Source of the DNA: Pseudomonas sp. ANT_J12
GTDB lineage: Bacteria > Pseudomonadota > Gammaproteobacteria > Pseudomonadales > Pseudomonadaceae
Reading direction: 5' to 3'
DNA: 64,000 nt
Assembly: GCF_008370045.1 (NCBI RefSeq)
Contig: NZ_VOBN01000001.1
Coordinates: 868,001 to 932,000, forward strand
The notes under the pieces: model-generated
Seen by the model: only the letters and a program-made list of their open reading frames with translations
Databases searched by the model: none
What the model was told of the DNA's origin: nothing
Part shown: in pieces, positions 10,452-21,188 of the stretch
Layout: every line of letters starts with the position of its first letter
Numbering within the stretch: the stretch's first letter is position 1
Position numbers and translations under genes: made by a program

Positions 10452-10561
10452 GTGGCACTGACATTTTTTAACAATGGTGGCACTTACCCATCTGATTCGA
10501 TAATTACCCTATATATAAAGGGCCAAACGGTAAGTGCTATCAGTTTGAAAGCAGTGCCATC
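10452..10561. repeat. Four-copy GTGGCACTKAC repeat array
   Basis: Two direct copies on the plus strand (GTGGCACTGAC at 10452, GTGGCACTTAC at 10477, 25 bases apart) face two inverted copies (GGTAAGTGCTATC at 10529-10541, GCAGTGCCATC at 10551-10561, 22 bases apart). The spacing of about two helical turns suggests a cooperatively bound regulator upstream of algD. AmrZ or another alginate regulator is a guess. Confidence 0.6.
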
Positions 10562-10607
10562 TTTCTCAATATTTCAAGAAATTTCAGAATTCACGATGGG
10601 CGGACAG

Positions 10608-10634
10608 GAACTATGTCCAAATGCGTCGTTCATA
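10608..10634 (+). promoter_or_regulatory. Candidate AlgU (sigma-22) promoter for algD
   Basis: GAACTA, 16 bases, then TCATA resembles the AlgU consensus GAACTT-N16/17-TCNNA. It would give a leader of about 465 bases before the algD ATG, comparable to the long leader of P. aeruginosa algD. A second GAACTT at 10984-10989 lacks a matching -10. Confidence 0.45.
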
Positions 10635-11107
10635 CCACCGGTAACGATTCTCCCTGAACGTGTAGGAGATAACTTACGCAGAGACGAGAACCATGTAGCC
10701 AAGTTGTCACACTAACTTCCGCTTAATGACCTCTTATTTGGGCAACACATATAGGACAGGAAATACGCACCATTACTATCCCCTATACGGCCAAGGCAGC
10801 GCCCCTATAAACGTGCTCCACCCGAGCACCCAACCGCTTGATTTACGGGCCCCACGCCTGGCATTGAGCGCGCAAGACCTTTGCACCACGGCCCTGCTAA
10901 CAGGGCACAGGATGCATAACAGGGCACATCACAATAATAAGGCCTAGTTGCGCACATCTTGAGTGCACTTATTTAGTCACTCGGAACTTAGTATGCCTGC
11001 ACGCTGCATTGTGGCGCCTGTAAGGCTGCACTTGCGAGTGCACTACGACCGCTGAACACCATTAACTCCGGCCATCTAATGGCTTGATAATTACAGAGGT
11101 AAATGCG

Positions 11108-12424
11108 ATGCGCATCAGCATATTTGGTTTGGGTTACGTCGGTGCAGTATGTGCCGGTTGCCTGTCTGCACGTGGCCATGACGTCATTGGCGTTGATGTT
11201 GCCAAAGACAAGATCGATATGATCAACGCCGGCAAATCGCCGATCGTTGAACCGGGTCTGGGCGAGCTTCTGCAGAAGGGCATCGAGACGGGCAAACTGC
11301 GCGGCACGACCAACTTCGCCGAGGCGATTCGCGACACCGACCTGTCGATGATCTGCGTCGGTACGCCGAGCAAGAAGAACGGCGACCTGGAACTGAACTA
11401 CATCGAAGCCGTGTGCCGCGAGATCGGTTTTGTCCTGCGCGACAAGACCACCCGCCACACCATCGTAGTTCGCAGCACCGTATTGCCGGGCACCGTCGCA
11501 AACGTTGTCATCCCGATTCTAGAAGACTGCTCCGGCAAGAAAGCCGGCGTCGACTTCGGCGTGGCGGTCAACCCGGAATTCCTGCGTGAAAGCACCGCGA
11601 TCGCCGACTACGACCTGCCACCGATGACCGTCATCGGCGAATTCGACAAGGCCAGCGGCGACGTGCTGCAAGCCCTGTACGAAGAACTCGACGCACCAAT
11701 CATCCGCAAGGACATCGCCGTTGCCGAGATGATCAAGTACACCTGCAACGTGTGGCACGCCACCAAGGTGACCTTCGCCAACGAGATCGGCAACATCGCC
11801 AAGGCGGTCGGCGTCGACGGTCGCGAAGTGATGGAAGTGGTCTGCCAGGACAAAACCCTGAACCTGTCGCAGTACTACATGCGTCCAGGCTTCGCGTTCG
11901 GCGGTTCCTGCCTGCCGAAAGACGTGCGTGCCCTGACCTTCCGTGCCGGTTCCCTGGACGTCGATGCGCCGCTGCTCAACTCGCTGATGCGCAGCAACGT
12001 GTCGCAAGTGCAGAACGCTTTCGACATCGTTTCCAGCCACGACAAACGCAAAGTCGCCCTGCTCGGTCTGAGCTTCAAGGCCGGCACCGATGACCTGCGC
12101 GAAAGCCCGCTGGTCGACCTGGCGGAAATGCTGATCGGCAAGGGTTACGACCTGAGCATCTACGACAGCAACGTCGAGTACGCCCGTGTCCACGGTGCGA
12201 ACAAGGACTACATCGAGTCGAAGATCCCGCACGTTTCGTCGCTGCTCAACTCCGACTTCGACGAAGTGATCAACAACTCCGACGTGATCATCCTTGGCAA
12301 CCGTGACGAGAAATTCCGCGCCCTGGCGGAACAGGCTCCACACGGCAAGCAAGTGATCGACCTGGTCGGCTTCATGTCCCAAGCCACCAGCGTCACCGGT
12401 CGTACCGAAGGGATCTGCTGGTAA
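11108..12424 (+). CDS. algD: GDP-mannose 6-dehydrogenase AlgD
   Basis: A 438-residue UDP-glucose/GDP-mannose dehydrogenase family enzyme. It oxidises GDP-mannose twice with NAD+ to GDP-mannuronate, the committed alginate precursor. Visible are the Rossmann start MRISIFGLGYVGAV, the substrate and catalytic segment GSCLPKDVRALT with the active cysteine, and the C-terminal domain KVALLGLSFKAGTDDLRESP. The start is the ATG after GAGG; a frame extension upstream to 11084 has no support. First gene of the twelve-gene alginate operon. Confidence 0.97.
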   Translation: MRISIFGLGYVGAVCAGCLSARGHDVIGVDVAKDKIDMINAGKSPIVEPGLGELLQKGIETGKLRGTTNFAEAIRDTDLSMICVGTPSKKNGDLELNYIEAVCREIGFVLRDKTTRHTIVVRSTVLPGTVANVVIPILEDCSGKKAGVDFGVAVNPEFLRESTAIADYDLPPMTVIGEFDKASGDVLQALYEELDAPIIRKDIAVAEMIKYTCNVWHATKVTFANEIGNIAKAVGVDGREVMEVVCQDKTLNLSQYYMRPGFAFGGSCLPKDVRALTFRAGSLDVDAPLLNSLMRSNVSQVQNAFDIVSSHDKRKVALLGLSFKAGTDDLRESPLVDLAEMLIGKGYDLSIYDSNVEYARVHGANKDYIESKIPHVSSLLNSDFDEVINNSDVIILGNRDEKFRALAEQAPHGKQVIDLVGFMSQATSVTGRTEGICW

Positions 12425-12440
12425 AGCAGCAATAAGCGAC

Positions 12441-12495
12441 AAGCTTCAAGCGGCAAGTTAAGCGCTCTTCACTTGCAGCTTGAGGCTTGAAGCTT
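12441..12495. repeat. Inverted AAGCTTCAAGC repeat between algD and alg8
   Basis: AAGCTTCAAGCGGCAAGT faces ACTTGCAGCTTGAGGCTTGAAGCTT around a short AT/GC loop, giving an imperfect hairpin in the 95-base gap. It belongs to the same repeat type found at 6180-6349. Confidence 0.8.
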
Positions 12496-12519
12496 TCAAC
12501 TGACTTTAGGATTCCGATT

Positions 12520-14001
12520 ATGCACAGGCTAAAGCACGGCCTACTTCAGGCCGCCGGTTGGCTGTTTTACCTAAGTTTATTGATGGGCATCGCCATGGCG
12601 TTGCCTTCGTCCACGTTCGACTCCGAGTCGAAGGACTTCATTTTCCTGATCGGTTTCATCGGGATCTGGCGTTACTCGATGGGTGCCACGCACTTTCTGC
12701 GCGGCATGCTGTTCCTGTACGTGGTCTACCCGCACCTGCGGCGCAAAGTGCGCAAGCTGGGTAAAGCGGCAGACCCGTCCCACGTGTTCCTGATGGTCAC
12801 CAGCTTCCGTATCGACGCGCTGACCACCGCCCAGGTCTACGCCTCGGTGATTCGCGAAGCGATTGACTGCGGCCTGCCGGCCACCATGGTCTGCTCCATC
12901 GTGGAAATGTCCGATGAGAAGCTGGTCAAGAGCCTCTGGTCCCGGATGAATCCGCCGGACCGGGTCAAGCTCGACTTCGTGCGCATTCCCGGCACCGGCA
13001 AACGCGACGGCCTGGCCTACGGCTTCCGCGCCATCTCCCGCCACTTGCCGGACGACCGCGCCGTGGTTGCAGTGATCGATGGCGACACCGTGCTTGCTCC
13101 GGGCGTCGTGCTCAAGACCGTGCCGTGGTTCCAGCTGTTCGGCAACGTCGGCGGCCTGACCACCAACGAGTTCTGCGAAGTGCGCGGCGGCTACGTCATG
13201 GCCGAGTGGCACAAACTGCGTTTCGCCCAACGCCACATCAACATGTGCTCGATGGCTTTGTCCAAGCGCGTGCTGACCATGACCGGGCGGATGTCGGTGT
13301 TCCGCGCCACGGTCGTGACCGACCCGGACTTCATCGCCGACGTGGAAAGCGACTCGCTGCAACACTGGCGCCTGGGCCGCTTCAAGTTCCTGACTGGTGA
13401 CGACAAGTCGAGCTGGTTCAGCCTGATGCGCCTGGGCTACGACACCTTCTACGTGCCCGACGCGGCGATCCACACCGTGGAACACCCGCCGGAAAAAAGC
13501 TTCATCAAAGCCAGCCGCAAACTGATGTTCCGCTGGTACGGCAACAACCTGCGCCAGAACTCCCGCGCCCTGGGCCTGGGGATGAAACGCCTTGGTCTGT
13601 TCACCTCGGTGGTGCTGTTCGACCAGCGTGTGTCGATGTGGACCTCCCTGCTCGGCCTGACGGTGGCGATCATCGCCAGCTTCAAGTACGGCGCCGCGTT
13701 CATCCTCGCGTACCTGCTGTGGATCGGCATCACCCGCCTGATCCTGACCCTGCTGCTGTCGTGCTCCGGTCACCGGATCGGCCCGGCCTACCCGATGATT
13801 CTCTATTACAACCAGATCGTCGGCGCGCTGGTGAAGATCTACGTGTTCTTCCGCCTCGACCAACAATCCTGGACTCGCCAGGACACCAAATTGACCCGTG
13901 ATCTCGCCAGCTTTCAACGTTGGTTCAACACCTGGTCGTCTCGGACCATGACCTTCTCCGCCGGCAGCATTTTCGTCGCCGTGCTGTTGATGATGGTCTG
14001 A
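12520..14001 (+). CDS. alg8: Alginate polymerase glycosyltransferase Alg8
   Basis: A 493-residue inner-membrane family 2 glycosyltransferase, the length of known Alg8. It polymerises mannuronate from GDP-mannuronate. Two N-terminal membrane segments ([14 protein letters not shown] and a second after residue 40) precede the cytoplasmic domain with DGD (residues 187-189), the acid pair in GDDKSSW (D294, D295) and [10 protein letters not shown], followed by C-terminal membrane helices. The start is the ATG reading MHRLKHG, with AGGA upstream; the frame extends 33 bases further without a good start. It works with Alg44, which is 36 bases downstream. Confidence 0.96.
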   Translation: MHRLKHGLLQAAGWLFYLSLLMGIAMALPSSTFDSESKDFIFLIGFIGIWRYSMGATHFLRGMLFLYVVYPHLRRKVRKLGKAADPSHVFLMVTSFRIDALTTAQVYASVIREAIDCGLPATMVCSIVEMSDEKLVKSLWSRMNPPDRVKLDFVRIPGTGKRDGLAYGFRAISRHLPDDRAVVAVIDGDTVLAPGVVLKTVPWFQLFGNVGGLTTNEFCEVRGGYVMAEWHKLRFAQRHINMCSMALSKRVLTMTGRMSVFRATVVTDPDFIADVESDSLQHWRLGRFKFLTGDDKSSWFSLMRLGYDTFYVPDAAIHTVEHPPEKSFIKASRKLMFRWYGNNLRQNSRALGLGMKRLGLFTSVVLFDQRVSMWTSLLGLTVAIIASFKYGAAFILAYLLWIGITRLILTLLLSCSGHRIGPAYPMILYYNQIVGALVKIYVFFRLDQQSWTRQDTKLTRDLASFQRWFNTWSSRTMTFSAGSIFVAVLLMMV

Positions 14002-14037
14002 CCGCCCCCTTATTGAATTAACCAGGACATTGCCCCT

Positions 14038-15207
14038 ATGAATACCGCCGTCAACGCCAACGTAGTGCACGAATCTGAAGCCCAGCGCCAACACGCCCGA
14101 GTGAAAATCCCGGCCAAGCTGCGGTTCTTCGGCCCTGACCGGACTCCGGTCGATGCCCGGGTCCTCGACCTGTCCGCTGGCGGCCTGGCGTTCAACGCCG
14201 GTCAAATGCCGCTGAAAATCGGCGAGGTGTACAAGGCTCGTCTGCAATTCGTCATCGATAACCTGGGCCTGGCCATGGACGTGGAGTTGCAGATCCGCTC
14301 CTTCGATCGCCCGACCGGGCGTGTCGGCTGCCAGTTCCAGAACCTGGAATCCCAAGACATCTCGACCCTGCGTCACTTGATCACTTCACACCTGTCCGGC
14401 GACATCGTCAGCATGGGTGAAGTACTGGCGACCCTGCAGCGCGACAACTTCACCAAGGCGCGCAAGGTCAAGGATGGCGGCCACGGCATGACCCCATTCG
14501 GTCGTCTGCGTGCGGTGACCTTCAGCTTCGCGATCTTCCTCGTCGGCCTCGCCGCCTTCGGTTTCATTTTCAAGTCGGTGTACGGCATGTACTTCGTCAG
14601 CCATGCCCAGGCCGGCATCGTCAGCGTCCCGGGCATGAACATCACCATGCCTCGCGATGGCACCGTGCAGAGCCTGATCAAAGACGACGGCATCGCCGCC
14701 AAAGGCGCGCCGCTGGCGACCTTCAGCACCAGCATGCTCGACGTGCTCAAGGGCCATCTGGACGAAGACCAGTTGCAACCGGCCAAGGTTGAAGAACTGT
14801 TCGGCAAACAAATGACCGGCACCCTGACTTCGCCGTGCGATTGCACCGTGGCCCAGCAACTGGTCGCCAACGGTCAGTACGCCAGCAAGGGCGACGTGAT
14901 CTTCACCCTGGTGCCGCGTAACAGCGAAGCCAACATCGATGCGCGCTTCACCTATCGCCAGTTCGCCGACGTGCGTCCAGGTGCACCGGTGACCTTCGAA
15001 ATCGCCGGCGAAGACAAGATCCGCACCGGCAAAATCGTCAGCAGCACCAGCCTGAAAAGTGCCGACCTGTCTTCCGACATCCGCGTACAGATCAAGCCTG
15101 ACGAGCCGCTGAGCAGCACCTTCGCCGGTCGCCCGGTGGAAGTGAACAGCGATCGTGGCCCGAACCTGAACTGGCTGATCGACAAAGCCATGGCCGCCGG
15201 TATTTAA
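14038..15207 (+). CDS. alg44: Alginate co-polymerase Alg44 (PilZ c-di-GMP receptor)
   Basis: A 389-residue membrane protein. The cytoplasmic PilZ domain (residues ~15-120) has the c-di-GMP motif RxxxR (RQHAR) and DLSAGG, then one membrane helix (FSFAIFLVGLAAFGFIF, near residue 170), then a periplasmic biotinyl-lipoyl/HlyD-like domain (APLATF ... GTLTSPCDCTVAQQ). c-di-GMP binding to Alg44 is needed for Alg8 activity in P. aeruginosa, so polymerisation here should also be c-di-GMP-dependent. Ten bases separate it from algK. Confidence 0.96.
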   Translation: MNTAVNANVVHESEAQRQHARVKIPAKLRFFGPDRTPVDARVLDLSAGGLAFNAGQMPLKIGEVYKARLQFVIDNLGLAMDVELQIRSFDRPTGRVGCQFQNLESQDISTLRHLITSHLSGDIVSMGEVLATLQRDNFTKARKVKDGGHGMTPFGRLRAVTFSFAIFLVGLAAFGFIFKSVYGMYFVSHAQAGIVSVPGMNITMPRDGTVQSLIKDDGIAAKGAPLATFSTSMLDVLKGHLDEDQLQPAKVEELFGKQMTGTLTSPCDCTVAQQLVANGQYASKGDVIFTLVPRNSEANIDARFTYRQFADVRPGAPVTFEIAGEDKIRTGKIVSSTSLKSADLSSDIRVQIKPDEPLSSTFAGRPVEVNSDRGPNLNWLIDKAMAAGI

Positions 15208-15216
15208 GCAGAGGAC

Positions 15217-16623
15217 ATGCCTGTGACGAGCCCACTCAGAATCCTGCCGGTCCCGCTGACCCTGGCCATGGCAATTGCCCTGGCCGGTTGCGCCGGCCTG
15301 CCCGACCAACGCCTGGCGAACGAAGCGCTCAAGCGCGGCGACACCGCGCTGGCTCAGCAGAACTACCAGCAACTGGCAGACCTGGGCTACAGCGAAGCAC
15401 AGGTTGGCCTCGCCGATATCCAGGTCGACAGCCGTGACCCGGCGCAGATGAAACAGGCCGAGGCGACTTACCGCGCCGCGGTGGACGTCTCGCCGCGAGC
15501 CCAGGCTCGCCTCGGTCGCCTGCTGGTGGCCAAGCCCGGTTCCACCGAAGCCGAACAGCACGAAGCCGAAGGCCTGTTGAAAAAAGCCGGGGCCAATGGC
15601 GAAGGCAACACCCTGATCCCGCTGGCCATGCTGTACCTGCAATACCCGCACAGTTTCCCGAACGTCAACGCCCAGCAGCAGATCAGCAAGTGGCGCGCTG
15701 AAGGCAAGCCGGAAGCGGGCCTGGCCCAAGTGCTGCTCTATCGCACCCAGGGCACTTACGACCAGCACCTGGACGAAGTGGAAAGCATCTGCAAGGCGGC
15801 GCTGAACACCACCGACATCTGCTACGTCGAACTGGCCACGGTTTACCAGAAACAAGCCAAGCCAGAGCAAACCGCCGAGCTGATCAAACAGATGCAAGCC
15901 GCTCACACTCGCGGCACCGTCAGCGCTCAACGCGTCGACAGCGTCGCTCGCGTCCTGGGCGATGCAACTCTGGGCAAGACCGACGAGAAAACCGCGCAGT
16001 CGCTGCTCGAAGACATCGCCCCTGGCTACCCCGCTTCCTGGGTCAGCCTGGCGCAACTGCTCTACGACTTCCCGGAACTGGGTGACGTCGACAAAATGAT
16101 GCAGTACCTGGACAACGGTCGCGCCGCGGACCAACCCCGCGCCGAACTGCTGCTGGGCAAGCTCTACTACGAAGGCAAATGGGTGCCGGCCGACGCCAAG
16201 GTCGCCGAAGAACACTTCCAGAAAGCCGTGGGCCGTGAAGTGGCCGCCGATTACTACCTCGGCCAGATCTACCGCCGTGGTTACCTGGGCAAGGTCTATT
16301 CCCAGAAGGCTCTGGATCACCTGCTGACCGCTGCGCGCAACGGCCAGAACAGTGCCGACTTCGCCATCGCCCAACTGTTTTCCCAAGGCAAGGGCACCAA
16401 GCCCAACCCGGTCAACGCTTACGTCTTCAGCCAGCTGGCCAAGGCTCAGGACACCCCGCAAGCCACTGAGCTTGCGACAACACTCGAAGCCCAACTGCCG
16501 CCTGCCCAGCTCGCCGAGGCCCAACGCCTGTTGAAACAAGAACAGGCCGTTCGTGGCGCCTCGAGCCAGAACAAGCTGGATCTGCAAGCCCTGCAAGAAG
16601 AAGACGGCGAGGAAAAATTATGA
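15217..16623 (+). CDS. algK: Alginate export lipoprotein AlgK (TPR/Sel1-like)
   Basis: A 468-residue outer-membrane lipoprotein. The signal sequence ends in the lipobox LAGC ([13 protein letters not shown]). The mature part is made of repeated helix pairs of TPR/Sel1 type, for example [19 protein letters not shown] and [28 protein letters not shown]. AlgK helps place AlgE in the outer membrane and bridges the periplasmic complex. Its stop overlaps the algE start by four bases (ATGA). Confidence 0.95.
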   Translation: MPVTSPLRILPVPLTLAMAIALAGCAGLPDQRLANEALKRGDTALAQQNYQQLADLGYSEAQVGLADIQVDSRDPAQMKQAEATYRAAVDVSPRAQARLGRLLVAKPGSTEAEQHEAEGLLKKAGANGEGNTLIPLAMLYLQYPHSFPNVNAQQQISKWRAEGKPEAGLAQVLLYRTQGTYDQHLDEVESICKAALNTTDICYVELATVYQKQAKPEQTAELIKQMQAAHTRGTVSAQRVDSVARVLGDATLGKTDEKTAQSLLEDIAPGYPASWVSLAQLLYDFPELGDVDKMMQYLDNGRAADQPRAELLLGKLYYEGKWVPADAKVAEEHFQKAVGREVAADYYLGQIYRRGYLGKVYSQKALDHLLTAARNGQNSADFAIAQLFSQGKGTKPNPVNAYVFSQLAKAQDTPQATELATTLEAQLPPAQLAEAQRLLKQEQAVRGASSQNKLDLQALQEEDGEEKL

Positions 16624-18104
16624 AATTGAATCCCTTTGTGCAGGCCGGTATTGGCCTGACCTTCGCCCTGCTGTGGTCGTGCCCGACCCTGGCCGCGATG
16701 ACCGATGCGAAGAACTACGGTCTGGAAGTGAAAATCACCGGCCAGTCCGAAGACGACGCCGACCTCGGCACCGCCAAGGGCGGCGACGTCAACGGCCTGG
16801 GCCTCGACCTGCGACCATGGGTCTACGGCGAACGTGGCGCGTGGAGCGCCTATGCGATGGGTCAGGCGGTGACGTCCACCGACATCATCGAAACCGACAC
16901 CCTGCAACAAGCCGACGACACCACCCAAGCCACCGACAACGGTGATCGCAAGTCGAAGAAAAACTACTTGGCCATGCGCGAATTCTGGGTCGGCTACAGC
17001 GGCCTCACGCCTTACCCGGGCGAGATGCTCAAGCTCGGTCGCCAGCGCCTGCGCAATGACGACGGCCAGTTCCGCGACACCAACATCGAAGCCCTGAACT
17101 GGACCTTCGACACCACCTTGTTGCGCGCCAACGCCGGTGTCGCCGAACGCTTCAGCGAATACCGCACCGACTTGAAAGAGCTGGCGCCAAAAGACAAGGA
17201 TCGCCTGCACGCCTACGCCGATGCCGCGTACCAGTGGACCCCGGGCAACTGGGTCGGCATCCGTGGTCATCACACCCACGATGACGGCAAGCTCGACTAC
17301 CCGGAACCGGGTGTGGCCGGCGACTCGCTGGACAAGAAACAGAACGGTGACATCAGCTGGCTCGGCCTCACCGCCGACAGCGACGCCTACAACTGGCGCA
17401 ACACCAACACCGTCAACTACTGGGGCAGCATCACCGGTATGAGCGGCGACACCGACACGGTCAACGCACTGAATGCCGACGGCACTCGCCCGACCGAAGC
17501 CAAGACCGGTGAAGACCTCAACGGCTGGGCCACCGATGTCGGCTTGCGTCTGCGCCTCGATCCGCAATGGCAAGTCGGTGCAGCCTATGCCCGCGCCAGC
17601 GCCGATTACCAACAGAACGGCCTGGAAAGCAACCGCTCGAACTACACCGGTACTCGCTCGCGGGTGCACCGTTTCGGCGAAGCCTTCCGTGGCGAAATGA
17701 ACAACATGCAAACCGCGACCCTGTTCGGTTCGTGGATGCTCAACGACGAATACGACGCCAGCCTCGTGTACCACAAGTTCTGGCGCGTGGACGGCAGCAA
17801 GCCGGTGGGCAGCAACGGGATCAACGCCGTCGAGAACAACACCGACGACGCCACCGGCGCGATCCTCTCCAGCACGTCCCTGCCGCTGCAAGATGGCAAC
17901 AAAGACCTCGGTCAGGAAATGGACCTGGTGGTCACCAAGTACTTCAAGCAAGGGCTGTTGCCTGCCGCTTTGAGCCAGTCGATCGATGAGCCTTCAGCCC
18001 TGGTGCGTTTCCGTGGCGGAGTGTTCAAGCCCGGCGATGCCTACGGCAAAGAAGTCGATTCGTACATGCACCGCGCGTTCATCGACGTGATCTGGCGCTT
18101 CTGA
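16620..18104 (+). CDS. algE: Outer-membrane alginate export porin AlgE
   Basis: A 494-residue beta-barrel precursor with a signal peptide ([20 protein letters not shown]... ending TLAAM). The body alternates short polar turns and amphipathic strands and ends with an aromatic residue ([11 protein letters not shown]), the usual outer-membrane assembly signal. AlgE is the 18-strand electropositive channel through which alginate leaves the cell. It is translationally coupled to algK by overlap. Confidence 0.96.
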   Translation: MKLNPFVQAGIGLTFALLWSCPTLAAMTDAKNYGLEVKITGQSEDDADLGTAKGGDVNGLGLDLRPWVYGERGAWSAYAMGQAVTSTDIIETDTLQQADDTTQATDNGDRKSKKNYLAMREFWVGYSGLTPYPGEMLKLGRQRLRNDDGQFRDTNIEALNWTFDTTLLRANAGVAERFSEYRTDLKELAPKDKDRLHAYADAAYQWTPGNWVGIRGHHTHDDGKLDYPEPGVAGDSLDKKQNGDISWLGLTADSDAYNWRNTNTVNYWGSITGMSGDTDTVNALNADGTRPTEAKTGEDLNGWATDVGLRLRLDPQWQVGAAYARASADYQQNGLESNRSNYTGTRSRVHRFGEAFRGEMNNMQTATLFGSWMLNDEYDASLVYHKFWRVDGSKPVGSNGINAVENNTDDATGAILSSTSLPLQDGNKDLGQEMDLVVTKYFKQGLLPAALSQSIDEPSALVRFRGGVFKPGDAYGKEVDSYMHRAFIDVIWRF

Positions 18105-18130
18105 TGCGAGCCGCGAAAGGAGTGCCCGAC

Positions 18131-19717
18131 ATGACCTATCCGAAGAGAGGTTCGATCTCTTTGCTGGCCGGCGCGATGCTGCTGGCCAGCTCGGTCGCCT
18201 TCGCCAGTGCAGAGCCGACGGCGCCTGCGCAAAAAGGCCAGCCGATCACCCTGGCCAAGGGGCTGCAACAAGCCAAGACCTACACCGTCAGCAGCGCACC
18301 GACCGAGCCGCTGGAGCTGGCCAAGCCCACGCTGCCAGACACTTCCGGCTACACCGCCGAAGCCATCGCGGCGAAAATCGTGCGCAGCAAACCGGGCAAG
18401 GCCAGCGTGCGCCGGATGATGCAGGAAGACGCCTTGAAGGACTTCATCGGCGGCGACAACAAGATGGCCGAGTGGGTGGTGCGTCAGCACGGCATCCCGC
18501 AGGCGATCTTCGTCGACGACGGCTACATGAACCTCAAGGACCTGGCGAAGAAAGAACCCAAGTACATCAGCGAAACCTCGCCGGGCGTGTACCTGGCGAA
18601 GTTGCCGATCGTGGTCGGTCGCAAGGGCATCCTCGAAATCGACAAACAGACCCAGGAACTGCGCCTGTCCCAAGAAGCCGGTTCGTTCCTGGTCAACGAC
18701 GGCCAGTTGTTCGTGCGTGACACCAAGATCACTGGGTGGAGCGAGAAGAACAACGGCCCGGCGCTGTTCAAGACGCCGAAGGAATTCCGTCCGTTCCTGC
18801 TGTCCTGGGGCGGCACCGAAACCTACATCGCGAACAGCAAGATCGCCAGTTTCGGCTACGCCAACAGTAAGTCCTACGGCGTGAGTATTTCCCAGTACAC
18901 GCCGAACATGGCCAAGGTACTCAAGCGCCCTGAACCGACCGGCTGGATCGTCGGCTCCGAGTTCTCGGACATGTGGTACGGCTTCTACTGCTACGAAACC
19001 CGCGACTTCGTGGTCAAGGGCAACACCTACAAAGACAACATCGTCTACGGCATTGACCCGCATGACCGGTCGCATGGCCTGATCATCGCCGACAACACCG
19101 TCTACGGGACCAAGAAGAAGCACGGGATCATCATTTCCCGTGAGGTCAACGACAGCTTCATCTTCAACAACCGCAGCTACGACAACCACCTCTCGGGGCT
19201 GGTCATCGACCGTAACAGCGTGAACAACCTGATCGCCTACAACGAGATCTACAAGAACCACACCGACGGCATCACCCTCTACGAGAGTGCCGACAACCTG
19301 ATCTACGGCAACAAGGTGATGGGCAACAAGCGCCACGGCATCCGGATTCGTAACAGCGTGAACATTCGCCTCTACGAAAACCTCGCCATGGCCAACGGCC
19401 TGACCGGCGTTTACGGCCACATCAAGGACCTGAGCGACACCGACCGAGACATCAAGCTCGACCCGTTCGACGCCCAGGTGTCGCTGATCGTGGTCGGCGG
19501 TGAACTGGCCGGCAATGGCAGCGGGCCGCTGGCCATTGACTCGCCGCTGAGCGTCGAGTTGTACCGCGTGTCCATGCTCGCGCCGACCAAATCCAGTGGC
19601 ATCAGCTTCAACGGGATTCTTGGCGAGCGCCAGGATGAAATTCTCGACCTGCTGGTGCGCCAGCAGAAAGCCGTGCTGATCGACCCTGTCGAACGCCAGA
19701 CCGAAATGCAGGACTGA
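18131..19717 (+). CDS. algG: Alginate C5-mannuronan epimerase AlgG
   Basis: A 528-residue periplasmic epimerase that converts polymer mannuronate to guluronate. After a signal peptide (SISLLAGAMLLASSVAFA) comes an N-terminal domain and a right-handed beta-helix; the catalytic motif DPHD is seen in YGIDPHDRSHG, and repeat coils follow (DRNSVNNLIAYNEIYKN, SADNLIYGNKVMGN). I use the ATG with AAAGGAG eight bases upstream; another ATG 27 bases earlier overlaps the algE stop and is possible. AlgG also forms part of the export complex that protects the polymer. Confidence 0.95.
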   Translation: MTYPKRGSISLLAGAMLLASSVAFASAEPTAPAQKGQPITLAKGLQQAKTYTVSSAPTEPLELAKPTLPDTSGYTAEAIAAKIVRSKPGKASVRRMMQEDALKDFIGGDNKMAEWVVRQHGIPQAIFVDDGYMNLKDLAKKEPKYISETSPGVYLAKLPIVVGRKGILEIDKQTQELRLSQEAGSFLVNDGQLFVRDTKITGWSEKNNGPALFKTPKEFRPFLLSWGGTETYIANSKIASFGYANSKSYGVSISQYTPNMAKVLKRPEPTGWIVGSEFSDMWYGFYCYETRDFVVKGNTYKDNIVYGIDPHDRSHGLIIADNTVYGTKKKHGIIISREVNDSFIFNNRSYDNHLSGLVIDRNSVNNLIAYNEIYKNHTDGITLYESADNLIYGNKVMGNKRHGIRIRNSVNIRLYENLAMANGLTGVYGHIKDLSDTDRDIKLDPFDAQVSLIVVGGELAGNGSGPLAIDSPLSVELYRVSMLAPTKSSGISFNGILGERQDEILDLLVRQQKAVLIDPVERQTEMQD

Positions 19718-19727
19718 GGATAATTTT

Positions 19728-21188
19728 ATGCACCCACACTTGATCAAATTACTCAGCCTGTCGGCCCTGACCGCCGGCATTCTCGCGGCCAGCGTCGGGG
19801 CCAGTGCCGACGATGCCGCCGCTAGCGCAACCGCGCCGAAGTTCACCGCCGACCCGTGCTGCAACCTGTGCCCGGAAGCCCACGACGCGAAGAATTACAC
19901 CACCCGGTATCAGCAGAACTTCACCACGCTGGTGCAGGCCCAGGGCGACTGGTTGTTCCGTACGCAAGAAGACTTGCGCACCGAGTTCGACACCTCGCCG
20001 GCCGGCTACAAACGCATGAAAGAACTGCACGATGCGTTCAAGAGCAAAGGCGTGGAACTGGTGGTCGTCTACCAGCCGACCCGAGGCCTGGTGAACCGCA
20101 ACAAGCTCAACCCGGAAGACAAGGCCAAGTACGATTTCGACAAGGCCCTGCGCAATTACAAGACCATGCTCGGCCGTTTCGCCGCCATGGGCTACACCGT
20201 GCCGGACCTGTCGCCGCTGACCAACGAGTCGCTGCCCGACACCCTGCCCGCCCACGACTTCTACTTCCGCGGCGACCAACACTGGACGCCGTATGGCGCC
20301 CAGCGCACGGCGAAAATCGTTGGTGAGCAGATCAAGCAAATGCCGGCCTTCGCCGACGTGCCGAAACGCGAATTCGAGAGCCATAAGTCGGGTCGCATGG
20401 GCAAGACCGGAACATTACACAACATGGCCGGTCAACTCTGTGGCACGAGCTACGCGATCCAGTACATGGATCAGTTCACCACGGAGCCAAAAGGCGAAGC
20501 GGCCGATGGCGATCTGTTCAGTGACTCCGGCAATCCGGAGATCACCCTGGTCGGCACCAGCCACAGTGGCAAGAACTACAACTTCGCCGGTTTCCTCGAA
20601 GAGGCCATCGGCGCCGACATCCTCAACGTGGCATTCCCTGGCGGTGGCCTGGAAGGTTCGATGCTGCAGTACCTGGGCAGCGACGAGTTCCAGAAGAAGC
20701 CGCCGAAAATCCTCATCTGGGAATTCTCGCCGCTCTATCGCCTCGACCAGGAAACCATCTACCGCCAGATGATGGCGTTGTTGGACAACGGTTGCGAAGG
20801 TAAGGAAGCACAGATGTCCGGTAGCGCCACATTGAAACCGGGCAAAAACGAATTAATGGTCAACAGCAAAAACCTGAACCTGCAAAACGGCAGTCACCAG
20901 GTCGACATCCAGTTCGCCGATGCGTCGGTGAAAGTCCTGCAAGCCACCCTCTGGTACATGAACGGTCGCCACGAGGACATCAAGATCGAAAAACCGGAAA
21001 CCTCCGACACTGACGGGCGTTTCGCCTTTGAGTTGCGCACGGACGAAGACTGGGCCACGCAGAATCTGCTGGCCGTCGAAGTCCAGGGCCCTGAAGCAGG
21101 TGCCGCGCCACAAAAAGTCGAAGCGAAAATCTGCAAACGCAACGTGTTCTCTGGTGCTGAGCAACGTACCGCTCAGGCCGGACAATGA
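19728..21188 (+). CDS. algX: Alginate O-acetyltransferase/export protein AlgX
   Basis: A 486-residue periplasmic protein with signal peptide ([17 protein letters not shown]). The SGNH-like acetyltransferase domain shows the DxH pair in [12 protein letters not shown] and the nucleophile serine in [13 protein letters not shown]; a C-terminal carbohydrate-binding module follows (from about residue 360). AlgX transfers acetyl groups onto mannuronate and is a scaffold of the export complex. Its stop overlaps the algL ATG. Confidence 0.95.
   Translation: MHPHLIKLLSLSALTAGILAASVGASADDAAASATAPKFTADPCCNLCPEAHDAKNYTTRYQQNFTTLVQAQGDWLFRTQEDLRTEFDTSPAGYKRMKELHDAFKSKGVELVVVYQPTRGLVNRNKLNPEDKAKYDFDKALRNYKTMLGRFAAMGYTVPDLSPLTNESLPDTLPAHDFYFRGDQHWTPYGAQRTAKIVGEQIKQMPAFADVPKREFESHKSGRMGKTGTLHNMAGQLCGTSYAIQYMDQFTTEPKGEAADGDLFSDSGNPEITLVGTSHSGKNYNFAGFLEEAIGADILNVAFPGGGLEGSMLQYLGSDEFQKKPPKILIWEFSPLYRLDQETIYRQMMALLDNGCEGKEAQMSGSATLKPGKNELMVNSKNLNLQNGSHQVDIQFADASVKVLQATLWYMNGRHEDIKIEKPETSDTDGRFAFELRTDEDWATQNLLAVEVQGPEAGAAPQKVEAKICKRNVFSGAEQRTAQAGQ

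Larger units (their letters stand above)
10303..11107 (+). promoter_or_regulatory. Long algD control region and 5' leader
   Basis: An 805-base gap ahead of the alginate operon, clearly more AT-rich than its flanks from about 10400 to 10760. Long control regions upstream of algD are normal in Pseudomonas, where AlgU, AlgR, AlgB, AmrZ and IHF act. It holds a four-copy GGCACT-type repeat array, a candidate AlgU promoter, a CCCT-ATATATAA-AGGG palindrome (10507-10522), a GCCCTG-CTAA-CAGGGC hairpin (10891-10906), a direct repeat TAACAGGGCACA (10898-10909 and 10917-10928) and a GCACT-TGCG-AGTGC palindrome at about 11029-11042. I see no convincing gene here. Confidence 0.8.

Noticed and set aside
10452..10715. 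An 87-codon open frame in the algD control region
   Set aside because: It overlaps the repeat array and candidate promoter, has no ribosome site, and its composition does not look like coding sequence.
10984..10989. GAACTT as the algD AlgU -35 element
   Set aside because: A perfect -35 hexamer, but no TCNNA-type -10 at 16-17 bases, and it would give a short leader unlike other algD genes. Kept only as an alternative.
14386..16596. A 736-codon minus-strand frame opposite alg44 and algK
   Set aside because: Antisense shadow of two well-identified alginate genes, with no ribosome site or family match. The same holds for long minus-strand frames at 12577-14376 and 18041-19864.
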